A stretch of DNA of 64,000 nucleotides, taken from Saprospiraceae bacterium (GTDB lineage: Bacteria; Bacteroidota; Bacteroidia; Chitinophagales; Saprospiraceae). The position numbers and the translations under genes are program-made. The notes beneath the pieces were generated by a model. The model saw only the letters and a list, made by a program, of their open reading frames with translations, did not search any database and was not told the DNA's origin. Position 1 is the first letter of the stretch. Each line of letters begins with the position of its first letter. Of this stretch, positions 47,591 to 58,089 are shown in pieces. Location: contig JADJYH010000026.1 in NCBI GenBank assembly GCA_016719855.1, positions 25,825 through 89,824 on the forward strand. Direction: 5' to 3'.

Positions 47591-48763
47591 CTATTTTGGA
47601 AAGGTTTTTATTGTCCCGACAAAGTAGGCGATTACTAGCAGCGTCGCTGTACCGGTAACAACAAATGTGGCGGCTGCCCCGAATTGAAACCAGATATATC
47701 CAGCCAATGAACTTGCCAGCATGGTGCAGATGCTCTGAAACCCTGAATAAGTTCCGATTGCAGTTGCGGTATCCTGCTTGTCCGTGAGGTTGCTGATCCA
47801 AGCTTTTGAAATTCCCTCGGTGGCTGCTGCGTAAACGCCGTACAGAAAAAACAAGCCGAAGAATATGATGGGGTTGCTGTTCACTGCCATTCCAAAATAC
47901 ACCCCGGCGAAAAGTGCCAGTCCTATGAGATACACTTTTTTTAGCCCGATTTTGTCAGCCACAGCCCCAATTGGAAATGCAAATAAAGCATAAACAAGGT
48001 TGTAGAAAATGTAAACTCCAATCACCATCGAATCGTCAAGCCCTGCCTGTTTTGCCTTGAGCAAAAGAAAAACATCCGAACTATTAAAAAGGGTAAAGGC
48101 CAACAGTCCGATAACGAGTTTGCGATAGCCTAGTGGGCTTTCTTTCCAATAATGGAGAAAAGAAAAGAAGGGGGTTGGCGTTTTCTTCTTTGCAGTGGTT
48201 TCTCTTTTGTCTTTGAGGTAAAATGAAGCAGCTACGGCAAGCAGCCCAGGAATGAAGGCGATGTAGAACAGCGTTTTATAGTCCTGCGGATGGTAGTAGA
48301 GATAGAGCAATGCTAGCGCCGGCCCAAGCACCGCACCCAAAGTGTCCATGGAACGATGGAAGCCAAAAACCTTCCCCTTTGTAGCAGGAGTGGCTTCATC
48401 GGAAAGAATTGCATCCCTTGCACCTGTCCGAATGCCTTTGCCAAAACGGTCAATGGTCCGGGCGAAGAAAATCCAAAGTGGATAGACGAAAACTGCCATC
48501 ATTGGTTTTGAAATGGCACTAAGCGCATACCCGATTTGCACAAAAGGAACTCGTTTCCCTGAGTTGTCCGAAAGTTTGCCGAAGTATCCCTTGCTGAGCC
48601 CTGCCGTAGCTTCTGCAACCCCTTCAAGTATGCCTATGAGAACGATGGAAAACCCAATGGATTTCAGGTAAATCGGCATAATGGGGTAAAGCATTTCGCT
48701 GGCCGTGTCAGTAAATAAACTGACCACCGATAAAATCCAAACTGTCTTTGTAATGTTTTTCAA
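47591..48763 (-). CDS. Major facilitator superfamily transporter
   Basis: A 390-residue inner-membrane transporter with about 12 hydrophobic segments. The N-terminal half has the MFS loop 2-3 signature in degenerate form (GYFGKLSDNSGKRVPF) and a well-conserved DRFGKGIRTGARDAILSDEA stretch; the second half repeats the pattern at IGAVADKIGLKKVYLIG. No signal peptide and no ligand-specific motif that I recognise. The threonine aldolase gene lies 42 bases upstream on the same strand, suggesting an operon. The substrate could be an amino acid or drug; this is not determined. The frame is intact. Confidence 0.9.
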   Translation of the reverse strand: MKNITKTVWILSVVSLFTDTASEMLYPIMPIYLKSIGFSIVLIGILEGVAEATAGLSKGYFGKLSDNSGKRVPFVQIGYALSAISKPMMAVFVYPLWIFFARTIDRFGKGIRTGARDAILSDEATPATKGKVFGFHRSMDTLGAVLGPALALLYLYYHPQDYKTLFYIAFIPGLLAVAASFYLKDKRETTAKKKTPTPFFSFLHYWKESPLGYRKLVIGLLAFTLFNSSDVFLLLKAKQAGLDDSMVIGVYIFYNLVYALFAFPIGAVADKIGLKKVYLIGLALFAGVYFGMAVNSNPIIFFGLFFLYGVYAAATEGISKAWISNLTDKQDTATAIGTYSGFQSICTMLASSLAGYIWFQFGAAATFVVTGTATLLVIAYFVGTIKTFPK

Positions 48764-48805
48764 TGCTGTTTCATTTTTGATGGCCGGTTGAGGTCTGCAG
48801 CAATT

Positions 48806-49828
48806 TCAAAACGCCAGGCTCTCCAACACCTCCACCACCCTACCCAGCATCTCCTCCGTAAAATCCAAGTGCGTCACGAACCGCACCGTCGCTGGGCCAA
48901 AGGCAGTGGCCAGGACGCCCATTCCCTCTAATTTTTTCAAAAAAACCTCCGCTGTGAGCGGCGGGACGAGGTCGAAAATCACGATGTTCGTCTGCACGGG
49001 CCGCACGTCGGCCACCCAGTTTTGCTGGCGCAATGTTTCCCCCAAAACCTTAGCTCGGTGGTTGTCGTCCCGCAGCCGCTCCACGTGGTTTTCTAATGCG
49101 AAAATGCCCGCCGCTGCGAGGTATCCAGCCTGCCGCATGCCACCGCCCATCACCTTCCGCACCCGTCTCGCCTGTTTTATAAAGTCCTGATTTCCAATGA
49201 GCAAAGAACCAACCGGAGCGCCAAGTCCTTTGGAGAGGCAGATGGAAATGCTGTCAAATTCAGCACCCCAGTCAAGGGTGCTTTCACCGGTTTCGACGAT
49301 TGCATTGAAGAGCCGGGCGCCATCCAAATGGAGCGCCAAGCCCCTTTCCAGACAAAGCTGCCGGATGGGCCGTACTTCATCGAGGGTGTAGATGCTGCCG
49401 CCGCCTTTGTTCGCCGTGTTTTCTAAAACAACCAAACGGGTGCGGGGAAGCCAATCCTGTACGGGCTTGATGGCCGCTTCCACTTGGCTGGCGTTGATTT
49501 TGCCGTTGGTGCCAGCGATGAGATTGATGGCCACCCCTGAATTGTAGGCATAGCCACCCACTTCGTACTGGTAGATGTGCGAAAAATGGTCGCAAATCAC
49601 CTCGTCGAGCGGCTGGGTATGGCACTTGATGGCAATCTGGTTGGTCATCGTTCCCGAAGGGCAAAACAAAGCAGCTTCTTTTCCGAACATGTTGGCTGCC
49701 TTAGCCTGCAGTGCATTCACTGTGGGGTCTTCGTTGAAAACATCGTCGCCAACTTCAGCGGCCATCATCGCTGATAGCATGGCGGGGGTCGGCTTGGTAA
49801 CAGTGTCTGAAACTAGGTTGATTTTCAT
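48806..49828 (-). CDS. ltaE: Low-specificity L-threonine aldolase
   Basis: PLP-dependent cleavage of L-threonine and L-allo-threonine to glycine and acetaldehyde; cytoplasmic, 340 residues, intact. Family hallmarks are NLVSDTVTKPTPAMLSAM at the N-terminus, GDDVFNEDPTVNALQ, PSGTMTNQIAI, HLDGARLFNA and the PLP-Lys motif SICLSKGLGAPVGSLL (~200). A near-consensus -7 element (TATCTTTC, minus strand, 49843-49850) lies 14 bases upstream of the ATG. The MFS gene follows closely, so the two may be co-transcribed. Confidence 0.94.
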   Translation of the reverse strand: MKINLVSDTVTKPTPAMLSAMMAAEVGDDVFNEDPTVNALQAKAANMFGKEAALFCPSGTMTNQIAIKCHTQPLDEVICDHFSHIYQYEVGGYAYNSGVAINLIAGTNGKINASQVEAAIKPVQDWLPRTRLVVLENTANKGGGSIYTLDEVRPIRQLCLERGLALHLDGARLFNAIVETGESTLDWGAEFDSISICLSKGLGAPVGSLLIGNQDFIKQARRVRKVMGGGMRQAGYLAAAGIFALENHVERLRDDNHRAKVLGETLRQQNWVADVRPVQTNIVIFDLVPPLTAEVFLKKLEGMGVLATAFGPATVRFVTHLDFTEEMLGRVVEVLESLAF

Positions 49829-50101
49829 GCTGAATTTTTCCGGAAAGATAGGAACAGGGCTGGCTTATTTGCTTTTTTTGGCCTTTCGACGCTCGAAGTT
49901 TTTTACCAAATGGAAAACTTGGAAAGTCGCATGCTTTCGATGATAAAAGTCAATTAGGTCGGGATAAGCAATTAGCATAGATTGATTGGCAGTATTTTCG
50001 CAGGAGTGTAACAACCTCCTGTTTTAGCTATTAGTCACCCCCTGTTTTGCGCCATTGGCCAAAATTCGCTTCCATTACTCAAAATCTTAAACCATTTCAA
50101 C

Positions 50102-51452
50102 ATGAACCTAAAAAGCATTTACGTAATGGGCCTGTGCGTCGTGCTACTTTCTGCTTGTCAGAAGGATGAAGACAGCCAAGTAAACTTAATTGACCAAGAA
50201 CTTGAACAAGTGCTGAAAGATGCGTCGGGCGGCACCGGAAAAGGATTTTACGTGCTGCCGTACAGCAACGAGTTCGACAAGATTCCGCATGACCCTCGCA
50301 ACATCATAACACAGGCAAAGATTGACCTTGGGGCACTGCTTTTCCATGAAACAGGCATCGGACTCAGTCCAAAACATTCCAGTAACATTGGCAACTACTC
50401 CTGTGCTACTTGCCATTTTGCAAGTGCAGGATTTCAGGCAGGTAGGCACCAGGGAATTTCTGACGGTGGCATCGGCTTTGGAATAAACGGTGAAGGCCGC
50501 CAACTGAATCCTGAATACGACCTATCAGAGTTGGACGTGCAGCCGGTTCGGACGCCATCAGCGCTCAACATTGCCTACCAAGAGGCCATTCTATGGAACG
50601 GGCAGTTTGGCGCAGTGGGTGTCAATGCTGGAACGGAAGCCAGTTGGACTGTCGGAACGCCCAAGGCCAAGAACTACCTAGGCTACCAAGGCACGGAGAC
50701 GCAGGCCATCGCCGGCCAGGATGTTCACCGCCTGAGGATGAACGACACTGTTTGTGTCAAACCTCAACTATCGCCAGCTTTTTGACGAGGCATTCCCCGA
50801 ATCCGACCCAGGTGTACGCTACGGTCAGGAGAACTGCGGACTTGCCATTGCGGCGTATGAGCGCATCATTTTGGCCAACCAAGCCCCTTTCCAGCTTTGG
50901 CTCCGAGGCAAGTCGAACGCACTGACGGAGCAGGAAAAGCATGGCGCCGTCTTGTTTTTTGGGAAGGCAAATTGCGCAAGCTGCCACAATGGTCCCAACC
51001 TTGCCAACATGGAATTTCATGCCCAAGGCATGAAGGATTTGTTTGAAACCACCGACAATACCTATGGAGCAAACTCGGAATCTTGCGAAAACAAGGGGCG
51101 GTACTGCTTCACAAAAAACGATGCCGACCTCTACAAATTCAAAGTGCCGCAACTCTACAACCTCACCGACTCGCCGTTCTTTGGCCACGGTGCCAGCTTC
51201 CGCAGTGTACGTGAAGTGGTAGCCTACAAGAACAAAGGCAAGAAGGAAAACTTAGGTGTACCGGATGGACAGTTGGCAGAACAATTCAAGCCGCTGGGCT
51301 TGACGGAGGCGGAAGTTGACGACATCACGGCGTTCATCGAGCGGGGCCTGCGCGATCCTAACCTGTTGCGCTACCAGCCAATTTCGGTTCGCTCCGGCCA
51401 GTGCTTCCCGAACAACGACCCACAGTCCAAAATTGATTTGGGGTGCAATTGA
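50102..51452 (+). CDS. Di-haem cytochrome c peroxidase-like lipoprotein (frameshift)
   Basis: A periplasmic MauG/CcpA-type di-haem protein that reduces hydrogen peroxide or oxidises partner proteins. Two frames (50102-50785 and 50754-51452) join near 50760 into ~450 residues. The lipobox is VVLLSAC. The first haem site CATCH lies in NYSCATCHFASAGF (~102), the second CASCH in KANCASCHNGPNLA. RTPSALNIAYQEAILWNGQFGA between them is typical of the family. The C-terminal domain holds PQLYNLTDSPFFGHGASF with a His-like axial region. The break falls after NDTVC and before NLNYRQLFDEAFPE. A strong terminator follows. Confidence 0.92.
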
Positions 51453-51504
51453 TTTTTTAAAAACTTGATTACCAAGCATTTACAACACCGAAACTACCTG
51501 TTAC

Positions 51505-51541
51505 AAAAAGCACAAACCACCTTGGGTTGTGCTTTTTTTTT
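51505..51541 (+). terminator. Rho-independent terminator of the peroxidase gene
   Basis: AAAAAGCACAA pairs with TTGTGCTTTTT around an 11-base loop, followed by more T's, 53 bases after the stop. Confidence 0.9.
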
Positions 51542-51552
51542 GTTGGAACGTG

Positions 51553-51586
51553 TTTGACAAACAACATCCTTCTTAAACTTGTCAAA
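51553..51586. promoter_or_regulatory. Inverted repeat TTTGACAA/TTGTCAAA upstream of a promoter
   Basis: Perfect 8-bp arms at 51553-51560 and 51579-51586, just upstream of the -7 element at 51592-51599. This could be an operator for the lipoprotein gene. Similar TGACAA...TTGTCA pairs occur at 62509-62538 and 63522-63558. Confidence 0.35.
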
Positions 51587-51591
51587 AAGCC

Positions 51592-51599
51592 TAATTTTG
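51592..51599 (+). promoter_or_regulatory. Bacteroidota -7 element for the lipoprotein gene
   Basis: TAATTTTG matches TAnnTTTG, 59 bases upstream of the ATG at 51659. Confidence 0.6.
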
Positions 51600-51658
51600 C
51601 GCCAAGCCTAACCGTGACAAAAGCCTGTATTTGTTCACCAACCTAAATTTTTGTTTCG

Positions 51659-52339
51659 ATGAAAAATGATTACACAAGATTTGTTCTTGGAACGATGTGC
51701 ATCGTACTCGTCTCAGCTTTGTTTGCCTGCAAAAATGAAGCGAATGCACCTGACAATGCCCAAGCCGCAACTTCGGAAAATGCGCAAGGCCAAACCATTG
51801 ACTCAACGTTTCAAAATCTCTTTGAAGAAGTAAACGTGGTGAAAATGCACCTGTTCGGTACGAGCGAAGCCGAGCCTAAGCAGGAGGACTATCCCTATTC
51901 GGGCAAAATGATTGATGAGGGATTCATGAAATACCTTGGCGATGGCATACAGCCCAACGAAATTGGAAGCGTTTACGCCTGCTACCACACCGAGGTTTCC
52001 AATTTTTACATCCTTCGAGTGCCCGGCAAGTATGCTTCCAGCGACCTCGTCCTGGCAAAATGGGACGCCGCTTCGTCGAAACTCGTCAAAGTCCTCGACC
52101 TCGCCAACTTACAGTGCGACGAGGGCCTCTGCCACCAGCAAGACGCTTGGCTCACCGACCTCGACGACGATAGGACATTGGAACTTGTCACCCGCAGCTT
52201 CACCAACGACAACGGAAAAATCTCAAACGAAACCTTCGCTGTGCTCTCGCAGCAGTCGCCCGGCAACTTCACCAAAGCGCCCGAAGCCTTGGCTTCACTT
52301 GCCCCACCGACCAGCTATGTGATGCACCAGAAAATGTGA
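51659..52339 (+). CDS. Hypothetical lipoprotein
   Basis: A 226-residue lipoprotein with lipobox VSALFAC, followed by a low-complexity Ala/Asn/Gln linker to residue ~50. The remainder is one globular domain with no recognised family. It includes YACYHTEVSNFYILRVPGKY and a Cys pair (LQCDEGLCHQQDAW) that could form a disulfide, then an acidic TDLDDDRTLELVTRS stretch resembling a calcium-binding turn in integrin- or VCBS-like repeats. It is likely anchored in the periplasm or outer membrane. Its own promoter lies upstream and a word palindrome starts at the stop. Confidence 0.8.
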   Translation: MKNDYTRFVLGTMCIVLVSALFACKNEANAPDNAQAATSENAQGQTIDSTFQNLFEEVNVVKMHLFGTSEAEPKQEDYPYSGKMIDEGFMKYLGDGIQPNEIGSVYACYHTEVSNFYILRVPGKYASSDLVLAKWDAASSKLVKVLDLANLQCDEGLCHQQDAWLTDLDDDRTLELVTRSFTNDNGKISNETFAVLSQQSPGNFTKAPEALASLAPPTSYVMHQKM

Positions 52340-52462
52340 GCAGGAGAGAGAGTGAGCGGGTGAGCGGGTGAGCGGGTAGAAGCATTTGAAAGTTTTTGCG
52401 CTCCTACTTTCTCACGCTCTCACCCGCTCACTCTCTCACCCGCTCACCCCCTCAATCTCTCC
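52338..52462. repeat. Word palindrome (GAGCGGGT family)
   Basis: The left arm (52338-52379) is built of GTGAGCGG words and the right arm (52402-52462) of CACCCGCTCA words in inverted orientation. It starts inside the TGA of the lipoprotein gene and ends 7 bases before the glgP ATG. Confidence 0.85.
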
Positions 52463-52468
52463 CAAATC

Positions 52469-54113
52469 ATGTCAAAAAAAACTAAAAACTTACCCAAAGT
52501 AGCCTACTTCTGCATGGAATATGGCTTGCAAAGCGATTTCAAGATTTACGCTGGCGGCCTCGGCATACTTGCTGGCGACTACTTGAAGGGCGCAAAGGAC
52601 TACAACTACCCAATCATTGGCCTCGGCATCATGTGGAAGCAGGGCTACGGCGACCAGATGCTCGACGAAAAAGGTCAGCCCTTTGATGCCTACCGCAACC
52701 GCAAGTACGACTTCTTGAAGGATACGGGCGTGGTGGTGGACGTGCAAATCCGCAGCGTAAACGTCAAGTGCAAGGTCTGGTTGGTGGATGCCTTCGGCAA
52801 TGCCCCACTCTACCTCCTCGACACCGACCTACCCGAAAACGCAGACGCCTGGATTTCCGGGCAGCTCTACGGCTGGTTCGGTGAAGAGCGCATTGCGCAA
52901 GAAATGGTGTTGGGCATAGGCGGCGTCAAGGCGTTGCGGGCGCTGGGCATCAAGGTGGACATTTACCATTTCAATGAGGGCCATGCCCTGTTTGCTGGCT
53001 TCGAGCTTTTACGGGAGCGCATGGAGGGCCAAGGTTTGTCGTTCAAGGAAGCTGTAAAAAAAGTGCGCAAGAGAATCGTTTTCACCACGCACACACCAAT
53101 CGTGCAAGGGAACGAGAGCCATCCGATTGACCGAATCCTCTACATGGGAGCCAACCTTTGCCTCAAACCAAAGCACCTTTCAGCACTCGGTAGCTTGGAC
53201 GACAAGGCCCATTTTAACATGACAGTCGGTGCATTGCGCCTGTCCAAAAAATCGAACGCAGTTGCACAACTGCACGGTGTGACGGCCAACAAGATGTGGA
53301 AAGACGTAAAAAAACGGAGCGAAATTACCGCCATCACCAACGGCATTCACGTACCTACATGGGTGGACACAGCAATTCTGGAAGCAGCCTACAGCAAAAA
53401 GGAAACGGCATACGACCAACTTTGGGACGCCCATTTGAAGAACAAAAAAGCACTGGTCAATTTCATCCAAAAACGGAACGGCGTCAAGCTGGACGTGAAC
53501 AAGCTAATCATCGGTTTCAGCCGACGGGCGGTGGCCTACAAACGCAGCGACCTCATTTTCCGAAATCCAAAAATCATCGAACCGCTGCTGAAAAACCAGA
53601 CGGTGCAGCTCGTTTTTTCCGGCAAGGCGCACCCACTTGACGACGCTGGAAAAGCCATTGTGGCCAACTTGGTGGCCATGAGCCGGAAATACCCAAATTC
53701 GGTCGTCTTCCTGACGGATTACGACATGACAATCGGGGCAGCGCTAACCCGGGGCGCCGACGTTTGGTTGAACAACCCCGTGCGGCCAAAAGAAGCCAGC
53801 GGCACCAGCGGCATGAAGGCTTCGATGAATGGCGTGCTGAACCTCAGCATCCTCGATGGTTGGTGGCCCGAAGCTTGCGAACATGGCGTGAACGGCTGGC
53901 AGTTCGGTGATGCCAAGGAGTTCGGCGACCAAGCGGCCCAAGACCTCCATGACATGAACGGACTTTACGCCGTACTGACCGGGGACGTGGTGCCGACTTT
54001 ACAAAAACCAACCTAAATGGCGCAAGATGATGCGCAAAAGCGTAGGCAGTACCCACGAACAGTTTTCGGTAAAAAGGATGCTGGAGGAGTACTTTGAATT
54101 GCTGTATTGCTAG
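52469..54113 (+). CDS. glgP: Alpha-glucan phosphorylase (frameshift near the end)
   Basis: GT35 phosphorylase releasing glucose-1-phosphate from glycogen or maltodextrin; cytoplasmic, PLP-dependent, ~548 residues joined, the short form lacking the N-terminal extension. It begins KVAYFCMEYGLQSDFKIYAG and carries HFNEGHALFAGFELL, FTTHTPIVQGNESH, ITNGIHVPTW, VFSGKAHPLDD and the PLP-Lys region NPVRPKEASGTSGMKASMNG. The frame breaks at a T-run near 53998. The next frame supplies KNQPKWRKMMRKSVGSTHEQ and ends ELLYC-TAG at 54111-54113, where the stop is provided by the adjoining word repeat. No other glycogen genes are adjacent. Confidence 0.93.
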
Positions 54114-54167
54114 ATTGTTGAATTGTTAGGGGACTACAACAATTCAACAATCAAACAATTTAACAAT
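54106..54167. repeat. Word palindrome (ATTGTTGAATTGTT family) after glgP
   Basis: A perfect 15-bp stem (54113-54127 with 54138-54152) has a 10-base loop and further CAATTTAACAAT words follow. The 22 bases 54106-54127 are identical to 11229-11250. The repeat contains the glgP stop and ends 9 bases before the next ATG. Confidence 0.9.
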
Positions 54168-54176
54168 CAATAAAGC

Positions 54177-55190
54177 ATGAAAAAAAACTATTGGCTCATC
54201 GCAATTTTCCTGTTGCTGGGCGGTGCTACCGCTTGGTATTTTTGGGGGGGCAAACAATCCTCCAACTCCACACTCGGCTGGGACCGCCTCTTCAAGGTGG
54301 AAGAGCAAGACATCCAGAAAATCTTCATTGCAAAGCGAACCGGCGAAACCACCACCATCGAACGTGATGGAGGCGGCTGGAAGGTGAACGGTCAAAAAGC
54401 AAGCAAAAACGCCGTGGAAAACCTCCTGGAAGCAGTCACCAAATTGGAACTCCAATCCGTGCCGCCACCTGCCGCCACCGACAACGTGGTGAAAGAACTG
54501 GCATCGAGGGGCATCAAGGTGGAAGTGTACGGCAATCGGGACAAAAAACTTAAAGCTTACTACATCGGTGGCGTGACTGCCGACGCTCGTGGCACCTATG
54601 CCATCATGGACGGCTCGGAGCAACCGATGGTGCTACAAATCCCACAGATGGAAGGCCAAATCCGCTCCCGTTTCGACCTCACCGGCGACGACTGGCGCGA
54701 CCGAAACGTGTTCAGCTACAAACCCGAAGACATCGAGGCCGTGAGCGTGGAATACCCGCAGCAGCGCAACAAGTCGTTCAAGCTCAAAAGAAGTGGACAA
54801 AGCTGGGAGGTTAAGCCATTTTACGACAACGTGCCCGCCATCAACCGCCCAGTTTCAAAGGGTCGGGTGGAAGGATTTCTGGTCGGGTTCGGTGGCTTGA
54901 TGGCCGAGGGCTTTGAAAACCAGTACGCTGAAAAAGACAGCATCCGCATGATGATTCCCTTCACGGTCGTGTCGGTCACGGACGTGAAAGGACAGGAGCG
55001 CAAGGCTGCTTTTTACCCAACCTACCGCAAGGACAAGGACACAGGCGAGCGCCGTTCAGAGGTGGTGGAGCGCTACTTCGCCGACGTGAGCACTGGTGAC
55101 TGGATGCTGACGCAGCACCGTGTTTTTGAGAAGATATTTTGGCCTTATGAGTCGTTTTTCGAGGAGCCTGGGAAGGCGGTGAAGGATTAG
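54177..55190 (+). CDS. DUF4340-domain membrane protein
   Basis: A 337-residue protein with an N-terminal membrane anchor (YWLIAIFLLLGGATAWYFW) and periplasmic DUF4340 repeats: IERDGGGWKVNGQKASKNAVENLL (residues ~60-85) and a second unit near SFKLKRSGQSWEVKPF. DUF4340 proteins are often found beside GldG/ABC-2-type transporter genes in Bacteroidota and are of unknown biochemical function; no such partner is here. The frame is intact. It may be transcribed with glgP, though a word palindrome lies between. A strong terminator follows. Confidence 0.85.
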   Translation: MKKNYWLIAIFLLLGGATAWYFWGGKQSSNSTLGWDRLFKVEEQDIQKIFIAKRTGETTTIERDGGGWKVNGQKASKNAVENLLEAVTKLELQSVPPPAATDNVVKELASRGIKVEVYGNRDKKLKAYYIGGVTADARGTYAIMDGSEQPMVLQIPQMEGQIRSRFDLTGDDWRDRNVFSYKPEDIEAVSVEYPQQRNKSFKLKRSGQSWEVKPFYDNVPAINRPVSKGRVEGFLVGFGGLMAEGFENQYAEKDSIRMMIPFTVVSVTDVKGQERKAAFYPTYRKDKDTGERRSEVVERYFADVSTGDWMLTQHRVFEKIFWPYESFFEEPGKAVKD

Positions 55191-55210
55191 GAATCGGCTC
55201 AAAAACCATT

Positions 55211-55252
55211 GAAAGCCAGTTGTCGGTATCCGGCAACTGGCTTTCTTTTTTT
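55211..55252 (+). terminator. Rho-independent terminator of the DUF4340 gene
   Basis: GAAAGCCAGTTG pairs with CAACTGGCTTTC around a TCGGTATCCGG loop that can extend the stem, followed by T7. It starts 20 bases after the stop. Confidence 0.92.
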
Positions 55253-55291
55253 AACACGATTAAAGAACAACCGTTGAACAAAACACATCTT

Positions 55292-55299
55292 TATCTTTG
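55292..55299 (+). promoter_or_regulatory. Bacteroidota -7 element for the BNR-repeat gene
   Basis: TATCTTTG is a perfect TAnnTTTG match, 32 bases upstream of the ATG at 55332. Confidence 0.65.
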
Positions 55300-55331
55300 T
55301 AAAATATCTCCTCACAAAAAAACGGTCCAAC

Positions 55332-57861
55332 ATGAAAGCATTCCAACGCTTCCTGCTAATCGCAGCCCTCCAATTTCCCAATTTCTATTCTCCCAAAACT
55401 TCCAAACCCGTGGCATTGGTGGCGGCGGCGCACTGTTTAGCCCCAGCATCAACCCCAACAACGGCCAGGAAAACTACCTCGCCAGCGACCTCGGCGGGTT
55501 GTACCATACCACCAACACCAACTACGATGTGGTGCATTTCACGGAGGCCATCACGGGGCAATTCAGCAAAGTCTGTTTCACGCAAGACGACAACCTGCGG
55601 TACTCCTGCTTTACGACGACCGAACTTCACCACCCGCCCGCTAAAAGCACCGATGGTGGACAAACCTGGAATTTCTTGCCCGGCGACGACCACCCTTCGG
55701 AAGATAAACTGTTCATTGTCAATGACTTCCAAAACACAAACCGACTCATCTGGACGGAATACAACAACCTATACTTTTCCAACGACGGTGGCCAAACGGC
55801 TTCGTTGAAATGGTCGGCAGCCGACCCCGGCACGGGCATCCTGCTCTCCGGGGCATTTTTTGAGGGGGAAAACATTTGGCTCGGCACCAACGAAGGCGTG
55901 CTTTTTTCCGGCAACGGCGGCACCAGTTTTTCTTTGGCAAATTTCACGGGCATTCCCAATGACGAGGTCATTATTGGATTCGGTGGCGGCAAAAGTGGCG
56001 GCCTGACCCGCTTTTTTGCACTCACTGGCGACCCCGGCAACGTCTGGGCTTCCAGCATGGGCTTCAATTATTGGGAGACTATTCGGGCGTGTACACGATG
56101 GAAAACACCAGCGGAAACTGGGCTTCCAAGACCAACGGCATTGACCTCGCCGACGATTTTGCCGTGTGGCTGGCCATGGCCGACAACGACCCCAACACCT
56201 GCTACCTCGCTGGCAGTACGCCCAATGAAACAGCCATTGTGCTGAAAACCAGCAACGGCGGCGACTCGTGGCAGCACGTTTTTTTAACCGAAAACAACCA
56301 AAACATCTTCACAGGATATTCTGGCGACGGCGGCGACCTGGGCTGGACCTGGGGCGGCAATGCGCTGGGCTTCACGGTGAACCGCCTCAACAGCCAGCAA
56401 GCGCTGATGACCGACTATGGTTTTGCACACGAAACCACCGACGGCGGCCTGACCTGGCATCAGGGCTACACCGACCCCAGCTACGACCCGCTGGCGCGGG
56501 CGGAAAAAGCCGCAAAAAAATACCAGGGCATCGGATTAGAGCAAACCACCTGTTGGCAGGTGTACTGGTTCGATGAGCAAAACATGTTCGCCTGCTTCAC
56601 GGACATCCGGGCATTCGCTCGGAGGATGGCGGCAGCACCTGGAGCTTTGACTACACGGGGCACGACCAGAACACAATGTACCACATTGCGAAGCACAACA
56701 CGCAGCCGCTGTGGTTCGCCGCCACGTCGAGCGTCCACGATATTTACCAGACGACCTACGTCACCGACGCCCGGTTGCAACCATCGTTCAAGGCTGGCAA
56801 AGTGCTGTACACCAGTGACAAGGGCAAAACTTGGCAGACGATGCACGACTTCGGCAACCCCGTGATTTGGGTGACACCCGATGCCTCCAACAACGACCGT
56901 CTATACGCCGGGGTCATCAGCACCAACCCAATCGGTGGGCGGCGTCTGGCGGGCCGACGGTATCGGCAATCCGGCCACAGCCACCTGGACGAAACTGCCC
57001 AATCCAGCCGCCAACAATGGCCGAATCTTCAACATCCACAGCCTGAACGACGGAACGCTCGTGACCACCTGGAGTGCCCGGAAGGGCAACAACAACAGCG
57101 TGTTCAGCGACAGCAGCGGCGTTTTCGTCAGTACCGACAACGGCCAAAGCTGGGAGCGCCGCAACCATCCCGACATGAACTACTGGACAAAAGACCTCGT
57201 GATTGACCCGAACGACCCAGCGCAAAACACTTGGTACGCCTGCGTTTGGAGCGGTTGGGGCGGCCCAGCGAACGACCTTGGCGGCCTGTTTCGGACAACA
57301 GACAGGGGGCTGAATTGGGAGAAAATTACGGGAGATGGGCAGTTTCACCGGGTGAGTTCGGTGGCCATACTTAACAGTGGCACCTATCTCACCACCGAGG
57401 GGCAAGGCTTGTGGCAACCCACCTTCTCCGAAATCAGCACTGGGCAGCCGACTTGGGAACTGGTTGAGGATTATCCGTTCCACCACCCCGAACGGGTATT
57501 TCTAAGCCCCTACTTTCCAGCGTTGTGGGTGGCCAGCTTTGGCAATGGCATGAGGATGGCTTACCTCATCAATGGCTCGGCGGGCGTGGTAAGTTCGCCT
57601 TCCGCAAATATGCGTTTGGTGCAAAACCCGGTGTCTCAAAGCATTGATATCGAGGTTGTTATGAAGAAAGCAGGTGCTGCCCAATTCAGTATCTTGGACG
57701 TGCAAGGCCGAACAGTGCGAGATTTTCCACGGCAGGCATTGGTCGTTGGCAAACAGCAAGTCTCCTTCACAATTCAAGGGCTAGCAGCTGGCAACTATTT
57801 TTTGCGAATGACGCTTTCGACTGGCGAAACCTTGGCCTTAAAAATGGTGGCAATGGAGTAA
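55332..57861 (+). CDS. T9SS-secreted BNR/sortilin-like beta-propeller (several frameshifts)
   Basis: About 840 residues when joined from at least four frames, with breaks near 55385, 56080, 56620 and 56940. The start MKAFQRFLLIAALQF is a signal peptide, continuing into RGIGGGGALFSPSINPNNGQ. Asp-box (BNR) motifs recur: STDGGQTWNF, TSNGGDSWQH, TTDGGLTWHQ, TSDKGKTWQT, STDNGQSWER, TTDRGLNWEK, marking a multi-bladed propeller like Vps10/sortilin or exo-sialidase folds. The C-terminal ~85 residues are a T9SS type A sorting domain (LVQNPVSQSIDIEVV, GLAAGNYFLRMTLSTGETLA). No sialidase Arg triad was identified, so glycan cleavage is not claimed. The clean propeller blades in every frame suggest consensus errors. 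Confidence 0.85.
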
Positions 57862-58089
57862 CCATTTGAAAATTGGCAAAGAAAAAAGGGGAAACAATTT
57901 GGCAAAACCACCGTTGGCCCGAACCGTTCACCACTACTTTTTGGCAAATAGCAATTCCACAGCTAACGGGTTGAAGGGTTTTGCTTTACAAATTATTTTA
58001 AACGTAATATTTGGCATCAAATATGCCATTGCAATTGGGTAAGACAAGAAGTTTGAAGGACACACCCTGTTACTCACACACTATTACCC

